Source of the DNA: Antedon mediterranea
Lineage: Eukaryota; Echinodermata; Crinoidea; Comatulida; Antedonidae
Length of the DNA: 60,000 bases
Assembly: GCF_964355755.1 (NCBI RefSeq)
Contig: NC_092679.1
Coordinates: forward strand, 17,600,932-17,660,931
Direction: 5' to 3'
Part shown: piece by piece, positions 23,015 to 35,557 of the stretch
How the letters are laid out: each line of letters begins with the position of its first letter
Position numbering within the stretch: the first letter of the stretch is position 1
The notes under the pieces: model-generated
Told to the model about the DNA's origin: nothing
Database searches by the model: none
Seen by the model: only the letters and a program-made list of their open reading frames with translations
Translations under genes and position numbers: made by a program

Positions 23015-25727
23015 TAAGGGATACCCGAGTATGTGTCTTCTGAGTATAGTGGTGTCTCCGAAGAGAGTCACGAGAGTGGTTCTATACTGTCCGTAGAACG
23101 CAGTTTCTAGGCTATAGTGTTTTGATATTTGTTTAGATATCTGTAGATTCATTTCATAGAAAATGATAATTATGTACAACATTTAAATAACCTTTTGACA
23201 TTTTGACCGTTTTGTGGCAGAATCATCATAATCGTTATAATTGTGACTTACTGGTAACTGACTGGTAACCGCTGTATGAACTTACAAATGGAGTAAAACT
23301 TTACGTAATTAAACAAGAATTCTGTAATACTATAGACAGTCACATTAATTTCTATTTGATCTTTTATAGAAATCTATTCATCGTCATTACAGCATAAGTA
23401 TGATAAATGTGTACTGTACATAAATAGATGAATTAAACGTTATTAATATTAGGGGGTTTTCGATTTGTGGCGACACACGACCTGGAACAAGTTGGGACAA
23501 TTGATGTGTCGTTGGTTGTCGCATGGACCTCTAGACACCACCAAAACTGTCTTAATATATAACGTCCTCGCATGCGCACAATTAATTAATAGTTATGTCA
23601 TCGGTCCGACGCGTATTATAAAACTGAATGGTCCTTTTGGAGGCCAAGCAGATGTATAGAATGGTACTCTCTTAAGTTCGCGTAAATTGTTCTGAAAAAC
23701 ATATACCGGTAGTAAAATAACAAATAGCAAATAACCCCAATTTTATTACAGATCAAAATGTGAAAAACTTTCTAGAAAAGATCAGAAAAACATTTAAAAA
23801 AACAATAATAATAAATATTATACTATTTAATACTATATTAAAAACTATTGAAGTTTTTTTTTTAGATTTAGAAAACACCTCAACCAGCAGAATTCAAATT
23901 TAGTAATTTTATCTTAAAATACATTCTTAAACTCAGTTAAGTTTAATGTATTTCAGGTCAAGACATGGAAACATAAATAATATTAATTTAAGGCATACTG
24001 AAAAACCCCGTTTTAAGGCAAGTGTATGCTACATGTCATGCACTATGTCGCCATCCATTTAATGGTATGTTCACACGTACGACGCAAATAGTAAGGTAAT
24101 TCACGGATTAAAATGCCAAGGTGTTCACACGTACGGTGTACGTTATATTAATGAATTGCGTTAAACACACAAGTCCAAGTTTGAGCCCTTACTATTTGGT
24201 GTGAACAGATTGGCATACTATAACTTATTATTATTATTCTTTATTTGGTCCAATTAAAAAAAATACATCAGAAATTCCTCTTATATACACTGCAAAGATA
24301 GTAACAAATTATACATACAAAATGCAAATACAAATGTCGACGATTTCACTCCATTTCGAAGTGAGGAGGACACGAATTGATGTTCGGATGAAAGTATAAT
24401 GTGTAAAACTGTGGCATGACGGCGAAAAAAATTATTGTTCCTCTCTTCTCATATATGCTTTTAATCTCTCTTATTATTTCTTAATTTCTTTTTACTCTCT
24501 TCACAATTTCGCTGAAAGCGACAAAGGGCGCGCTACTTAATATTTCGGTCCATATTATATAAGACACTGATAATTTGAGGCTTTTGTGACGTCACAAACA
24601 TATATTTTCTGATAATCAATGGATACAGTATGTTTTTTATCGTGCAAACAAAATGATATTTAACATGATTGTAATGTTTTATCACAAACATTTGCACCGC
24701 CCTATTTTTAATATTTTACAAAACGATGTTATTTTTGATATTATAACATTATTTCCCAACCTGCAGACGACAGGTTAATTTAATTTTATGTTGACCAATT
24801 CCATACTTTAGCCTAATAAAGTTTTATCGAGGTTAAACATACGAATTATCAACACATTAAACATTTCAGTTTGTTGCTTTCAAGCTTTTCCATTTTTTTT
24901 TACTTTTCAATTTCATACATTGAATTTGAAGAAAATTAATATTTAACCAAAAGCGGTCTATATCTTGTGGAGTCTTGTACATACAACTTGTGTTAACATT
25001 TATAATCTGTGTTTAGTAGCGTCAGAGGACGCCAATTCTATAACAGCTTTTTTATCGCCTGCTTTGTACAATGATTTGATAATACCACGTATATGTGAAA
25101 AACTCATATCGTTCTTTAATTAATATGTATACATTTTTATTACGTCCTTCCTAGAAATGTATATAAAACTCATCGAACTCACGAACCTACGAACCTTTGC
25201 ACTCGCCCTTTTGTTATATTCTACAAAACGATGTTATTTGTGATATTATAACATTATTTCCCAACCTGCAGAAAAAAGGTTACTTTAATTTAATATTGAC
25301 AAATTTCATATTTTATCCTAGTTTTTATCGAGGTCAACCCATTGGCCTAAATTTCAGTTCGTTGCTTAGGTTTTTTGTGTTTTTTTTCTTCAATTTCTTA
25401 CATTGAATTTGAAGAAAATAAATATTTATTGAATGAATGAGTGAGTGTTAAGTTTAAACTTAAAAAGGGCTCACTATATGAGAATGTTTACCAGGCACCC
25501 GAAGGCGGTCTGATTGAATACGGTCTTTATTAGTTAGTTTTGTTATTGTATAGCCAGATAACAATTAACAGCTGTTCTTCTGTTCTATAATTGTACATTG
25601 TTTATATACACAATTGGATGGGGTCTTAAGACACATTGCATTATGGAGGAATTAGTAACTAGTTTATCTATGTAAGTATATCTACATTATTATTATGCCC
25701 GGTTATTATGTCTGTCTAATGACAGGG

Positions 25728-25805
25728 CCATACACGTGACTGAGTTGGTAGGCACCTCCGTCTGTGTTGATGGTTTGGGTTCCACGTCGTCGGATCCAAA
25801 TGGTA
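25728..25805 (+). mobile_element. tRNA-derived SINE-like fragment
   Basis: TGACTGAGTTGGTAGGC resembles a polymerase III A box, and GGTTTGGGTTCCACG 35 bases later a degenerate B box. It does not fold into a full tRNA, so it is most likely a SINE head. Confidence 0.4.
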
Positions 25806-26303
25806 TCTCTGACGCGTCTGTTGTTTACATCGGTTCTCTATTGATGATTTTAAGTTTTGTTCAGTAATTACCCAGAATTGGCCCTTTAAAGGTAAATCTA
25901 TTTAATAACATATTTGTTACTTTTCTGAAGAAGCTTTTCGAGGACGGCGAAACTGTCAAGCAGGTTAGTTTTCTCACTCATTTTTGGAAGTTTTTTTTTC
26001 AAAAAGAATTATAAATTCATGAATATCCAAAACCATATGAACATTTATAATCACATATTATATATTATTGTCTAATAGATTTTTGTTAAGCATGCGTTTA
26101 TGAGAGCGCCTTTAGAAAGCTAAACTTTTTTTAGAAACTCAAATTCTATTAAGTAGTGATGGAATCTGTCGACCTCTGTTTCGAAATTGTGTGAAAGTAA
26201 AGATTTTCTGTTATTCTCTTCTCTGGCAATGTCCTAGCCTATATACGGTTTGCCTGTTGTTATACACTTAAGCTTATACTGGGTATAGTAGCATGATACA
26301 CAT

Positions 26304-26446
26304 AATGAATTTGTATGAGTTGAATGGGAAGACTATTTTCATTCGTTGAAAGATTGTTCTAATTACCGAAGCGGACTCGTGTTATATCGACAGTGCTTTC
26401 AACGAATAAAAACGTTCTCCCCATTCTCAACTCACACGAGTTCATT
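26304..26446. repeat. Hairpin element (family H), copy 1
   Basis: The left arm TGAGTTGAATGGGAAGAC and the right arm CCCATTCTCAACTCA fold over a core with ATTCGTTGAAAGA and CTTTCAACGAAT. The core motif ATTCGTTGAAAGA recurs in a second hairpin at 56143-56275. Confidence 0.6.
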
Positions 26447-26924
26447 ATTATTTTTGATATTAAGTGTAAGTGTAAAAGTACACTTTTATTCAATGAATTC
26501 TCTGCTTCAATCTTGAATTAAATAATAATAATAACTTTGTTATATAAGAATAGTATCGAATTATAAGGTACACTGAGTAAACATGAACTTTTAGCGGTAA
26601 TAACTGACATTTTCAAAAACTGTATTCGGCAAATGTGTACATTATAAAACATTTTCAGACCTATTTTATGTGTATGTTGAACGTTGTGCTGTTGTTGCTG
26701 TTTGTCATCGATTTTCAAGCCTGTTTTCCAGTCGACGTTGAGTTGCGGCGAGTTGGCGTTGAATTGATCGGAATTTACAGGAAAAGGTGATTCTAAATGA
26801 TTTCTTTCCAAGAGATATCGGGGGATACCTTTTAGGCATTGTGGTAGAAGTAACTACGCTCATTGTGACCATTGTTTGAACCTAAACGTGTGTGCTTGTT
26901 TTATTTTATTTAGCATATCGGTCG

Positions 26925-27030
26925 GTCAAATTTGAACAAAACCATATACATGGCTGCAGTCGCGTGCTGAAGGTAGTGTTTACCTACCAACACAGTGAGC
27001 TGTAGAGTCGCGTTGCACGCGACTAAAAAT
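26925..27030 (+). repeat. Repeat family R2, copy 2
   Basis: It contains TCGGTCGGTCAAATTTGA, CAGTCGCGTGCTGAAG and GTGAGCTGTAGAGTCGCG, ending in the GTCGCGTTGCACGCGAC hairpin. An inverted relative lies at 32680-32765. Confidence 0.65.
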
Positions 27031-27050
27031 GGCGGGAAGTAGACCTAATT

Positions 27051-27078
27051 AGGTTATATGCATTAATGCATATAACCT
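27051..27078. repeat. Perfect 28-bp palindrome
   Basis: The arm aggttatatgcatt is followed directly by its exact complement. It lies 20 bp right of repeat R2. Confidence 0.9.
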
Positions 27079-27149
27079 CTTGATTCTGTCAGGATCTTTA
27101 TTTATTTATTTATTCTTTCCTTAGCACTATTTTGCCCGTGAATTATCTT

Positions 27150-29479
27150 TTTTCATTTTTTTTTTTTTTTTTTTTTTTATTTATTTCAAAAAATACAACC
27201 ATAACACAAAATCACTTAAATATAAAGTAATAGGTATCAAAATGATATGACCGTTTAAATAAAGTAACTTACAGTGATAAAACAATATTAAAAACTATAA
27301 ATTATTAATTCCATTCTTTTTTTAATGTAAATAATTAATTAATTTGGTAAATGCTGTGTTTTCCACAATTATGTAACTAATCTAACTAAATATAATTGTA
27401 TTAATCAAATTAGCCAAAGATATACATTTACTAACATATTAATTTTTTTTTTGTCTTTACATAGTAATAATAAATAATACTCATATACATACACACACAA
27501 ACACCCAAATATATCTTAATCTGTACTATAACCAAGGAACTATTATAATTGTATTAATTAAAATCAGATAACTACATTTAACAACATAACCATTTTTGTT
27601 TCTTTAAAAAAATACATAATATATTTTTAATTATCTGTATTGTAACCAAGGAACTAATAGTATGCCTATAATAAATAATTAAAAATATCTAACAAGTGCA
27701 AGTAATAATTTCTGGTTTACATTTTAATTCAATACAATAATAAAGAGCAAGCGTAATAATAATAATACACAAAAGTAAGTCATTTTCTCGAGAAACAGTA
27801 TCATTAAGTTATTAAATATAGGCCTAATCAATTTACTTTGAGATGTTGGTATTTTAAAGATTTTTTTAATTAGGGCTCTGTATATATTTTTTGTACTCAT
27901 ACTTTCTAATTCTTGTTCTTCATTCTTTACTTCCACTATAAACCCTCTCTTTTTATAATTTTTTCGTAAAAACCCTAGCTTCATGTTTGCTTTCCACTGT
28001 GGGAGTATTGCAGATATCGTCATTCTCCAGTTAGCCTCTCTTTATCCACGTATTAAAGACCCCTTCCCTGCAATTTTGGACGTTTTTTGGAAAATAATAC
28101 ATATATATCACTTTAAAAACATTAAACCATGTCATTCCTTGTCTTAAATGTACGTTTTATGGTAAATTATGATAAAAAGTGAGAAACAATGCACTACCTA
28201 AGTAGCTCGCGGCGATCGACCTCTCGTGGACGGTCTTAGGCCTAGCCTGGCTAGGCTTAGTTTTGTAGGCCTAGCTGGTAAACATCGGTAACGTGCGAAC
28301 ATCGTACGCTAGCTATATACCTAGCCTGACGTTGTATAGTTGCTGCATTAATTGTCTTTCTATTTTTGCCAGACTCCGTTGATACAAATTGGGGAAAACC
28401 CGGTATTTTCGCTGAAAAGTTAGGAGTCTTCCATTAATTGTTTTGGCCTCACGATCGATCGAAAAGTGGGCGAATTACAGGTGAAAAACAAAAATATCAA
28501 TCCGCGCGCAATGCATTTTGGGATTTATAGCGGGCCGCTATAATTATTAAAATCGACTTATTTTTCACATTTTTAACCGTTTAAAGACGAAAAAAGTTAT
28601 TGCAATAGGACCATATAGTATTATTTTTACATTAAATATAGTTTGTGATCTTAAATTAGATCTAAAAAACGTAGGGAATGGGGCTTTAAAGGGAATGATA
28701 TTACCGTTTTCATAAAAAAGGTCGCTTACTAAACATATCCCAACATCTCTGAGGCTCTTGTAATAAAATGGCTTGCCATGTATATGCATGTGCCTATTAA
28801 ACCATATATATTGGGACCCTTCGTTTACTGTATCAGGATGTATTAATTCGAAATAAGCGTTTAACATATCCTTATAAAACAATGGAGTATTTTTCCAACT
28901 ACGGACACAGTCCGCGCTTACATTACAATAAAAAATAGTGTCGCCTCCTTGCTTATTTAGGAACCTATGTAGTAGAGATCTCCATGCTGCATTGACATTT
29001 ATGTTATATCGTTGTATCCATTTTATCTTTAATGCCTTAAACATACTTTTGATATCTACCATTTTTAAGCCGCCTTCTTCAATATTCCCAATTAATATTG
29101 TTCTTTTTATCATACCTTTACCACCGTTCCATAAGAAATTGAATAGAATTGTTTCAATTGATTTAACTACATGGGGCGGTATAATGTATGATAGATGCTA
29201 AATATATAAATTGGGATATTGCGAATGTTTTAATTAAAATAATTTTTCCTGCTAAGGTTAGTTGTCTGGTTCTCCATATGTTTAATATTGTTTTTAGTTG
29301 TTTAATTATCGTTTCGAAATTACATATTTCCCGTTGTCTTTCATTATAAGAAAAGTAAACTCCTAATGCTTTTACTGGTTGTTGTGGCCATTGCATATGT
29401 ATTGGTTTGTTTTTACATCGCCTATTTTTTATTTTTATATTTAATTTCAAGCCCGATATTTTTGAAAAAAAATTTTTTT
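27150..29479 (-). mobile_element. 5'-truncated L1-like LINE with 11-bp target duplication
   Basis: TGAATTATCTT occurs at 27139-27149 and 29480-29490 and brackets the element. On the minus strand it reads from a truncated 5' end at 29479, through reverse transcriptase C-terminal sequence, to a non-coding 3' region and an A-rich tail (T-run at about 27150-27180 on the plus strand). This is the footprint of target-primed reverse transcription. A stretch of about 490 bp (28058-28545) unrelated to the protein interrupts the coding part. Confidence 0.85.
27724..29477 (-). pseudogene. L1/Tx1-type ORF2 C-terminal fragment, interrupted
   Basis: The first part (29477 to about 29175) has SGLKLNI, ALGVYFSYN and LTLAGKIILIKTFAISQFIY, the segment after the reverse transcriptase catalytic box in L1-like ORF2. 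The second part (29113-28565) has EEGGLKMVDIKSMFKALKIKW and PLFYKDMLNAYFEL, the conserved C-terminal region. After a 28058-28545 insertion, the frame at 28023-27830 has SAILPQWK and NIYRALIKK, the last ORF2 motifs. Frame breaks occur near 29150 and at the insertion. The catalytic YxDD lies upstream of the truncation point, so it is inactive. Confidence 0.8.
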
Positions 29480-29539
29480 TGAATTATCTTGACATCAGTT
29501 TCATCTAGCTAAGTCAATTTTTCAGAGTATATTCCCTAT

Positions 29540-29980
29540 GGCCAGGAATCGATGTGGTTATGTTTTCACGGTGCGCAATCAATCATTACGCGGTCTACGC
29601 GCGATTTAACGAAATCACGTTTGTAATCATACCTTCACAAGCATGAATCACAATTAAACAAAATTTGGTACTCATAAATGTCAGGTCATATTTCATCATA
29701 TGGCAATACAATTACGTGCGTAGCGCATATAACTCTTGGGTACGCGCACTTAAAATGTTCAAAATTGTCAAAATTTATTTTCGATGAAATTAGAGTACGT
29801 TTCAGGCGCAGATTTTTGCACGCGCACTGCGCGTTAAACGTTAATGCGCACTCTTTTTGCCCGATTTCTGTTTTACAGTCTTTCTTTAATAATATCATCA
29901 TATTTGATTCACTTTTCAACTCGAAATTGCGTTATACGAGCACGTCAAAAGTGACAGGCTACGCACGTATAAGTTAACAA
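29540..29980. other. CpG-rich non-coding patch
   Basis: It is richer in CG words than its surroundings (GCGCGATTTAACG, CACGCGCACTGCGCG, TAATGCGCAC). Open frames on both strands here overlap each other and match no family that I recognise. It is probably an unrecognised repeat. Confidence 0.4.
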
Positions 29981-30414
29981 AATGGTGAAAATATGCTAAA
30001 TTTTTAAATTAATATATATCGTCAGAATGCTGGGGAACACCTATTTTTTATTTCATTTTCTTGAAGTGTATGTATCATATGTATGATTTATTATCAAATT
30101 AAGAGAACGAAAGTTGATTAAGTCTTCATTAATTGCATATTGAATTAAAAAAAAAATAATTTCGACAATCAAACAAATTATGACATTTTCTTAGGCCGAA
30201 ATAACAAACTTAACATTAACTTTCTTTCTTAAGAAGTTCATATATTAAAGTTAAAAGTATATAGTTTGACAGTGCATCATTTTTTTTACATTTTTAAAGA
30301 TGTCATCATAGTAAAAAATTATAATTCATTGCGGTATGTAATAATCTATTTGCACCAAAGTGGTTACTGCATAGTAAATACACGGAGGAATTTTTCTACA
30401 ACTTTTAGTCAGTT

Positions 30415-30486
30415 GTGTATGGCTCGATGGTCTGTGCTCGTGTCTATGGCATTCAAGGTACCGAGATCGAGTCTCACCTTGGGAAA
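30415..30486 (+). mobile_element. tRNA-derived SINE-like head
   Basis: An A-box-like TGGCTCGATGGTC is followed about 35 bases later by a B-box-like GAGATCGAGTCTC, with spacing as in tRNA genes. The flanks do not pair into an acceptor stem, so I do not call a functional tRNA. Confidence 0.45.
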
Positions 30487-32204
30487 CGAAATAAGATTTT
30501 TTTTATTATCCGTATTGTTTGTTCAAATTTATTTCTTAGTGTATAGATTATACACATGATTTATAATGAAATCTAGATAAAAATTAACTTATGTCTTTAT
30601 TATTATGTAACAACAAATGTGGTTTATGACATTATACGCATATGGATCTTTGATCGCATCGTGATACCGGCTATGGTGTTCGCGTTAGCAAGGTCCTATC
30701 ATATATTATAAATAAATAAAGATTCTGAGAAAATCAATCAATCAATATATCTTTTAAAAATCAATTATCTTTATCTAAATCAATGCATATAACCTATAAT
30801 TCGTCATAGTGACGAATTAAATCTATTTTCAAAATTATTTTTACAAATTTGAAATAAAACATAGTAGGCCTATATACTTCAAATTCAATAGACTTAAAAC
30901 GTAAGTAGGTCTACTATCTCGTTACAATAGTCAGATTTTCATTAATGATAATACTGTAATTAAATTTAATCTTTATTGCACCAAGAATAAGCAAGAGCGA
31001 TACTAGATTAAAATTTTGCATTATTTCGTCAGCTCTGTTAATTCAGGTGTTCTATATAGGCCTATACTAACTAACTATACTTAGTTTGTGATAAACTACA
31101 TGTTTCCTCATATTTTAAAAACTTAAATTTTTATTATATCTCTATTATACATTATTACAATTATTCGTTCTGTTCCCTTTCAAAATTTATAAACTTTTTG
31201 TTGTGTTTTTCTAAATCTAAAATAATAATATTATGCTTTCGACTTAAATTCAACTTATGAATGAATGTACTTACCCTTATTTTTTAAACAGTAACAGTTC
31301 AGAGGAAAACTTCTTCAGAAATGGCGTAAAGCGATTTAGTTATTACAGTTGTTAGACGTTTACTGTTGTGAACATTTAAATAAAATGTATTATATAAAAA
31401 TATTTTCTGGAACTTTCTGCCTAAATATGGAAATGGGCGTTACTACAAACAGAGATCAAAGTTTACGTCTAATTATCATTGTAGTTAAATTTTATCTGAT
31501 GTAAAACAAACATTTTGACATGAATTACTTGGATAACTTTTGACTTAGACCTACATTACTCAAATTTAAAACGTTTCAGGTCATACCAGCTTGACAATAG
31601 AGAAACTTACTTTAAGGTCTTGCGCAATCCAAATTATCTGGGGAGATGAATAAAATCCAACTTTAAATAGGCCATTTTGTAATTTTTGTAAAGTTATTCA
31701 CTTTCGCCGCAAAAAAAAAAAAAATAGCAAAAACATTTTTTTCACAAAGCTAACATTATCTTTTCCCGCGATTTATTTTGTATTTACGACGACAGGATCA
31801 CGTGATTGTGTAATCCTGGATAAAGATGTTAAATAAGCTAAAATAGTAATGATTTTGCTTATATAAAAAAGTGAAAACAAACAGTTAAATTTAACACAAA
31901 AAAAACTTATTTACTTCCATGACAATAGGATTTCTTGACTATTTTATTACTTAATTTAAGCTACAGCTTTCCAAGTAAATATTTATTGACAATAAAGCTA
32001 AGCAGACCAAACAAGATTTTAACGAATATACAAATCGTTTTTATAAGATTAAAAACTGTTAAAAAACTATGAACGTCAAGTTTTTTATGCTGTTTATTTG
32101 TTTAGAAATACAGTGTTTCTTTTTAGTTATTGTATAAGTATCTTAGACATTGTTCATATACTAGATTCGCTAGACCCCCAGCTAGACAATTTATTGTTTT
32201 GCAA

Positions 32205-32280
32205 GGATAAGGCTGGCCCATCGGTTAAAATATTTGTTTGAGCAGGGAATATTCACTTTTCCCTGGCTTGAGTCCATCAC
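32205..32280 (+). mobile_element. tRNA-derived SINE-like head (weak)
   Basis: An A-box-like TGGCCCATCGGTTAA and a B-box-like GGCTTGAGTCC lie at tRNA-like spacing. The rest does not fold as a tRNA. Confidence 0.35.
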
Positions 32281-32679
32281 TTGCAATTTGCAATTTATAA
32301 TTTTAAATACATAATTTGTTGTTATTAATTGATACCGGTGTCTGCTTTTGCAAGTTTCTTGTTGAGTCGTTGAGTCTACATGTTTGCTTGGTGTCTAGTC
32401 TTCACTATTCCGGGCAGAAATAATTGTTTATACAGATAGTCTTTAAGGAACTATTGTCTATGGGCTATGTGCATTATTACGGTAGTAGACCTATTTTTCC
32501 TAACCTTACTGTATATCCAGTAGGTACGTGTATGTACATGGTTGGCACGTTATGATGTTTAGATTGAGAAGATAACCTGAACCATAAAATGAATATTTAT
32601 GTCCCTCCCAACTGATCTTTGGTGTGTGATTTCAGTTGTTCATTGCCCGTACGGTTTAAATTTTTGAGCATTACAGTTT

Positions 32680-32765
32680 TTAGTCGCGTGCAACGCGACT
32701 CTACAGCTCACTAGGTCGGTCGGTCGGTTGGTCGGTCGGTAAACTCAAATTTGAGCACGTGATTG
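32680..32765 (-). repeat. Repeat family R2, copy 3 (inverted)
   Basis: It begins with the hairpin GTCGCGTGCAACGCGAC, then ACAGCTCAC, a run of (GGTC)n and AAATTTGAG, the reverse order of the copies at 15765 and 26925. Confidence 0.65.
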
Positions 32766-33736
32766 CAGCCATGTATTGTTGTTTGACGTTAACCTAACTT
32801 GAACCTAAACCTAACTGGACGCATGTTTATCGAGGAATTGTGATCGGTAGCTTAACTGGAATAATACAACAGGGAAGAGTGAGATTCACATTCCCTGATC
32901 TATTTGAGGGCCTAATTGATCCTTTTTCGGCCGAAGAGTAAGACTATTTGTACAAATCAAAGATTTAGTTAATACTCAGTAAGAAACTACATAAGAAAAA
33001 ACAAATGATATTTACCATTAGAATACTATCTTGTAAGCCGGTTGTCCTGTCAATGTCGAGTTGCGGTGAGATGATTTGAGTTTCGTTGAGTCGACACAGT
33101 TACAGGAAAGGGGGTGAACATTGATATCAATGCAGGATAGATCACTGTCATTTTAATTAAATGACAGGAAAATTGGTTAAAAACCTCATAACAATCTACC
33201 GCAACCTCACATTGACATTGTAGTCAATGAAGACAGGCGTAAATTGCTTACAAATATTCGCTCGACTTATTTTGTTTTGCTTGAGTTATACATTTCAAAG
33301 CGTTGATAATTCATATTCGAAACTTAGTTCCAATATATCTTGAAATGTATATGCCATCCTTTTTTACTGTACACTGTAATTTATATTTCAATAAATTATT
33401 TGTTACACAAATAAAATAATAATAATAAATAGAAATATAACAAATACTGCGGGTATACGCACTTTGTATCACAGTAATGTTAAATACCAGCAATTATGGT
33501 TGTCTAGGTGTAACCTATGTTGAACTTGCCTTTCTGAACTTATTGTTTGATGCTTACCGATGCTTGCTAACCCTTCGTCTTTTTGAAAAAACAATACCAG
33601 AGACGTACACGATATTATTTTCCGTTCGTACTCAAAAAGACCTCTAATTAAAATCATAATTCGTGAGATGGTTGTTTTCTTCAGTGATGATAACTCACAA
33701 CAAACTGTAAAATAATGGTCTGTGAGCTGTAGGTTA

Positions 33737-35554
33737 AGCCTGGTTTCCATTTAAATCGCTACACGCGCAGATCAACTTTGCCGATTTTGTCGGCGATGAA
33801 TCGTATTCGCGTACCAAAGAAAATTTAGCGCTCGCGTACTAGATCCCCGATAAATTCTAGCGTTTCCATAGAATCGCTACGCTCTGTCGTACGTGTAGCG
33901 ATTTTATGGAAACCAGTGGCCGTATTCACCAATCTCACTTAGGCTAAGGGAAATACTTACCCTTAAAATTTAAGAATTCCCTTAACAAAGGGAAACACTT
34001 AAGGTGTATTCACAAATGAGTTAAGGGATTCACTTACCTAAGGAAAAACACTTAATTTAAGGGTAAAACTTAAGGGTAAAAATAATCATAAATATTCATG
34101 AGTTTCCCCATTGTCCAATCACAGAGAGGATTTAATTCCCTTATGGTCCAATCACTTTCCTCTCTAAAACTAATTTGCATATTTAAAAAAAGAGTAAGGG
34201 GTTGGGGGGACGGGGAGGATGGAGAGAAAAGTGTGTGGACGATGATCAATAAAAAGAAAATGGCAGTCAAAACAAAAACAAGTAAATGAATATTATTCCT
34301 AGACTAATTTGTATGAGGATCAAGCAAAATAGGTCTAGCCTAGATGCTAATAACAAACCAACATTCTGTGTAGGCCTAAACCTGTCTGTATTGAGGCATA
34401 TGCATCCGAGGGTGGTTACTGGGCAGACCAACAGGGAGCCTAGCATCTCTACCTAGCCTAGGCCTAGCCTACTACTAGAATGGGGGATAATTTCTATTAA
34501 CAACGAAATGGGAAGCCATCTTTCACGAAAATCCACTCAAAACAAAAAATAAATGAATATATAGGCCTAGATAGACTAATTTGTATAGTGAAGATCAGCA
34601 AAAAAGGTCTAGGCCTACTCAAACCAAACATGAATCCTAGTCTGGTTAGTGGGCACACCAACAGGGGGCCTAGCATCTCTACCTAGCCTAGAGGGGCTAT
34701 CTACAAGTAGGCATAATACTCGCACATACAGAATCGCCAGCACAACCAAGTTACTGAATAGTTTAGAGAACTTTTAAGGGACCTCGAAGGTCCCTTAAAA
34801 GTTAAGGGGAAATAGACCAAGTTAGGGTTTCCCTTAACCTTCAACCCTTTGTGAATACCACTTAAGTGAAACCCTTAATATTTTCTTGATTTAAGGGAAA
34901 TTCTTAGGATTTAAAGTTCCCTTAACTATTCAGACCTTGACGATTCTGTATGTGCTATGCCTACTTGCAGATAGCCACAGTCTAGGCTAGGTAGAGATGC
35001 TAGGCCCCCTATTGGTCTGCCCACTAACCAGCCTAGGATTCATGTTTGGTTTGAGTAGCATTTAGACCTTTTTTGCTGATCCTCACTATACAAATTAGTA
35101 TATGCCTATATATTCATTTATTTTTTTTGTTTTGACTGCCATTATTTTCGTGGAAGATGGCTTCCCATTTCGTTGTAATAGAAATTAGCCCCATTCTCTA
35201 GTAGGCTAGGTAGAGATGCTAGGCCTCTGTTGGTCTTCCCAGTAACCTGCCTAGGGTGCATATGCCCCAATACAGACAGGTTTAGGCCAGCTACACAGAA
35301 TGTTGATTTGTTAGTATATATAAGCTAGACCTATTTTTCTTGATCCACAATTTAGTCTAGGTCTAATAGGCCTATTCATTCACTTGCTTTTGTATTGACT
35401 GCTATTTTCTTTTTATTGATCATCGTCCACACACTTTTCTCTTCATAGGTAAGTGAATCCCTTAACTCATTTGTGAATACCCCTGGAATTCTTAAATTTT
35501 AAGGGTAAGTATTTCCCTTAGCCAAAGTGAGATTGGTGAATACGGCCACAGGCT
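33737..35554. mobile_element. MITE family M2, split by an inserted foldback element
   Basis: The left end AGCCTGGTTTCCATTTAAAT is preceded by TTA (33734-33736). The far right end GCT (35552-35554) is followed by TTA (35555-35557). Between them, the foldback element 33917-35548 is inserted in the right terminal repeat and duplicates CAG. Removing it in thought leaves a MITE of about 180 bp, related to 12771-13038. Confidence 0.75.
33917..35548. mobile_element. 1.63-kb foldback element with CAG target duplication
   Basis: The ends are TGGCCGTATTCACCAATCTC and its complement. The arms extend inward for hundreds of bases with repeated TTAAGGG words and meet at a perfect small palindrome around 34783 (TTTTAAGGGACC and its complement). 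Inside each arm a block with AGAGATGCTAGGC also occurs as an inverted pair. CAG is duplicated at 33914-33916 and 35549-35551. No protein is encoded. Confidence 0.8.
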
Positions 35555-35557
35555 TTA

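Larger units (their letters stand above)
21778..25497. repeat. Tandem duplication unit B (3.7 kb)
   Basis: This is the second copy of the 4.1-kb unit. It has an extra insertion near 21860-22010 that ends in a GCGCTATATAAATATTG plus TTATTATTATT tail, typical of a short retroposed element. The 18351-18750 block of unit A is missing here, with CCAATCAA at the break. Both units keep the phrase CAAG/GTAAGTGATA near their start, a good splice donor. Confidence 0.9.

Noticed and set aside
26518-26811. 97-codon frame with a Gln run
   Set aside because: It opens with TTG and has no upstream ATG. Part of its sequence resembles a block near 33030-33115, so it is probably repeat DNA.
29678-29977. 99-codon frame, with opposite-strand frame 29686-29919
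   Set aside because: No recognisable domain; both frames come from a CpG-rich repeat-like patch.
34070-34289. Overlapping frames on both strands
   Set aside because: They lie in an arm of the foldback element and mirror each other.
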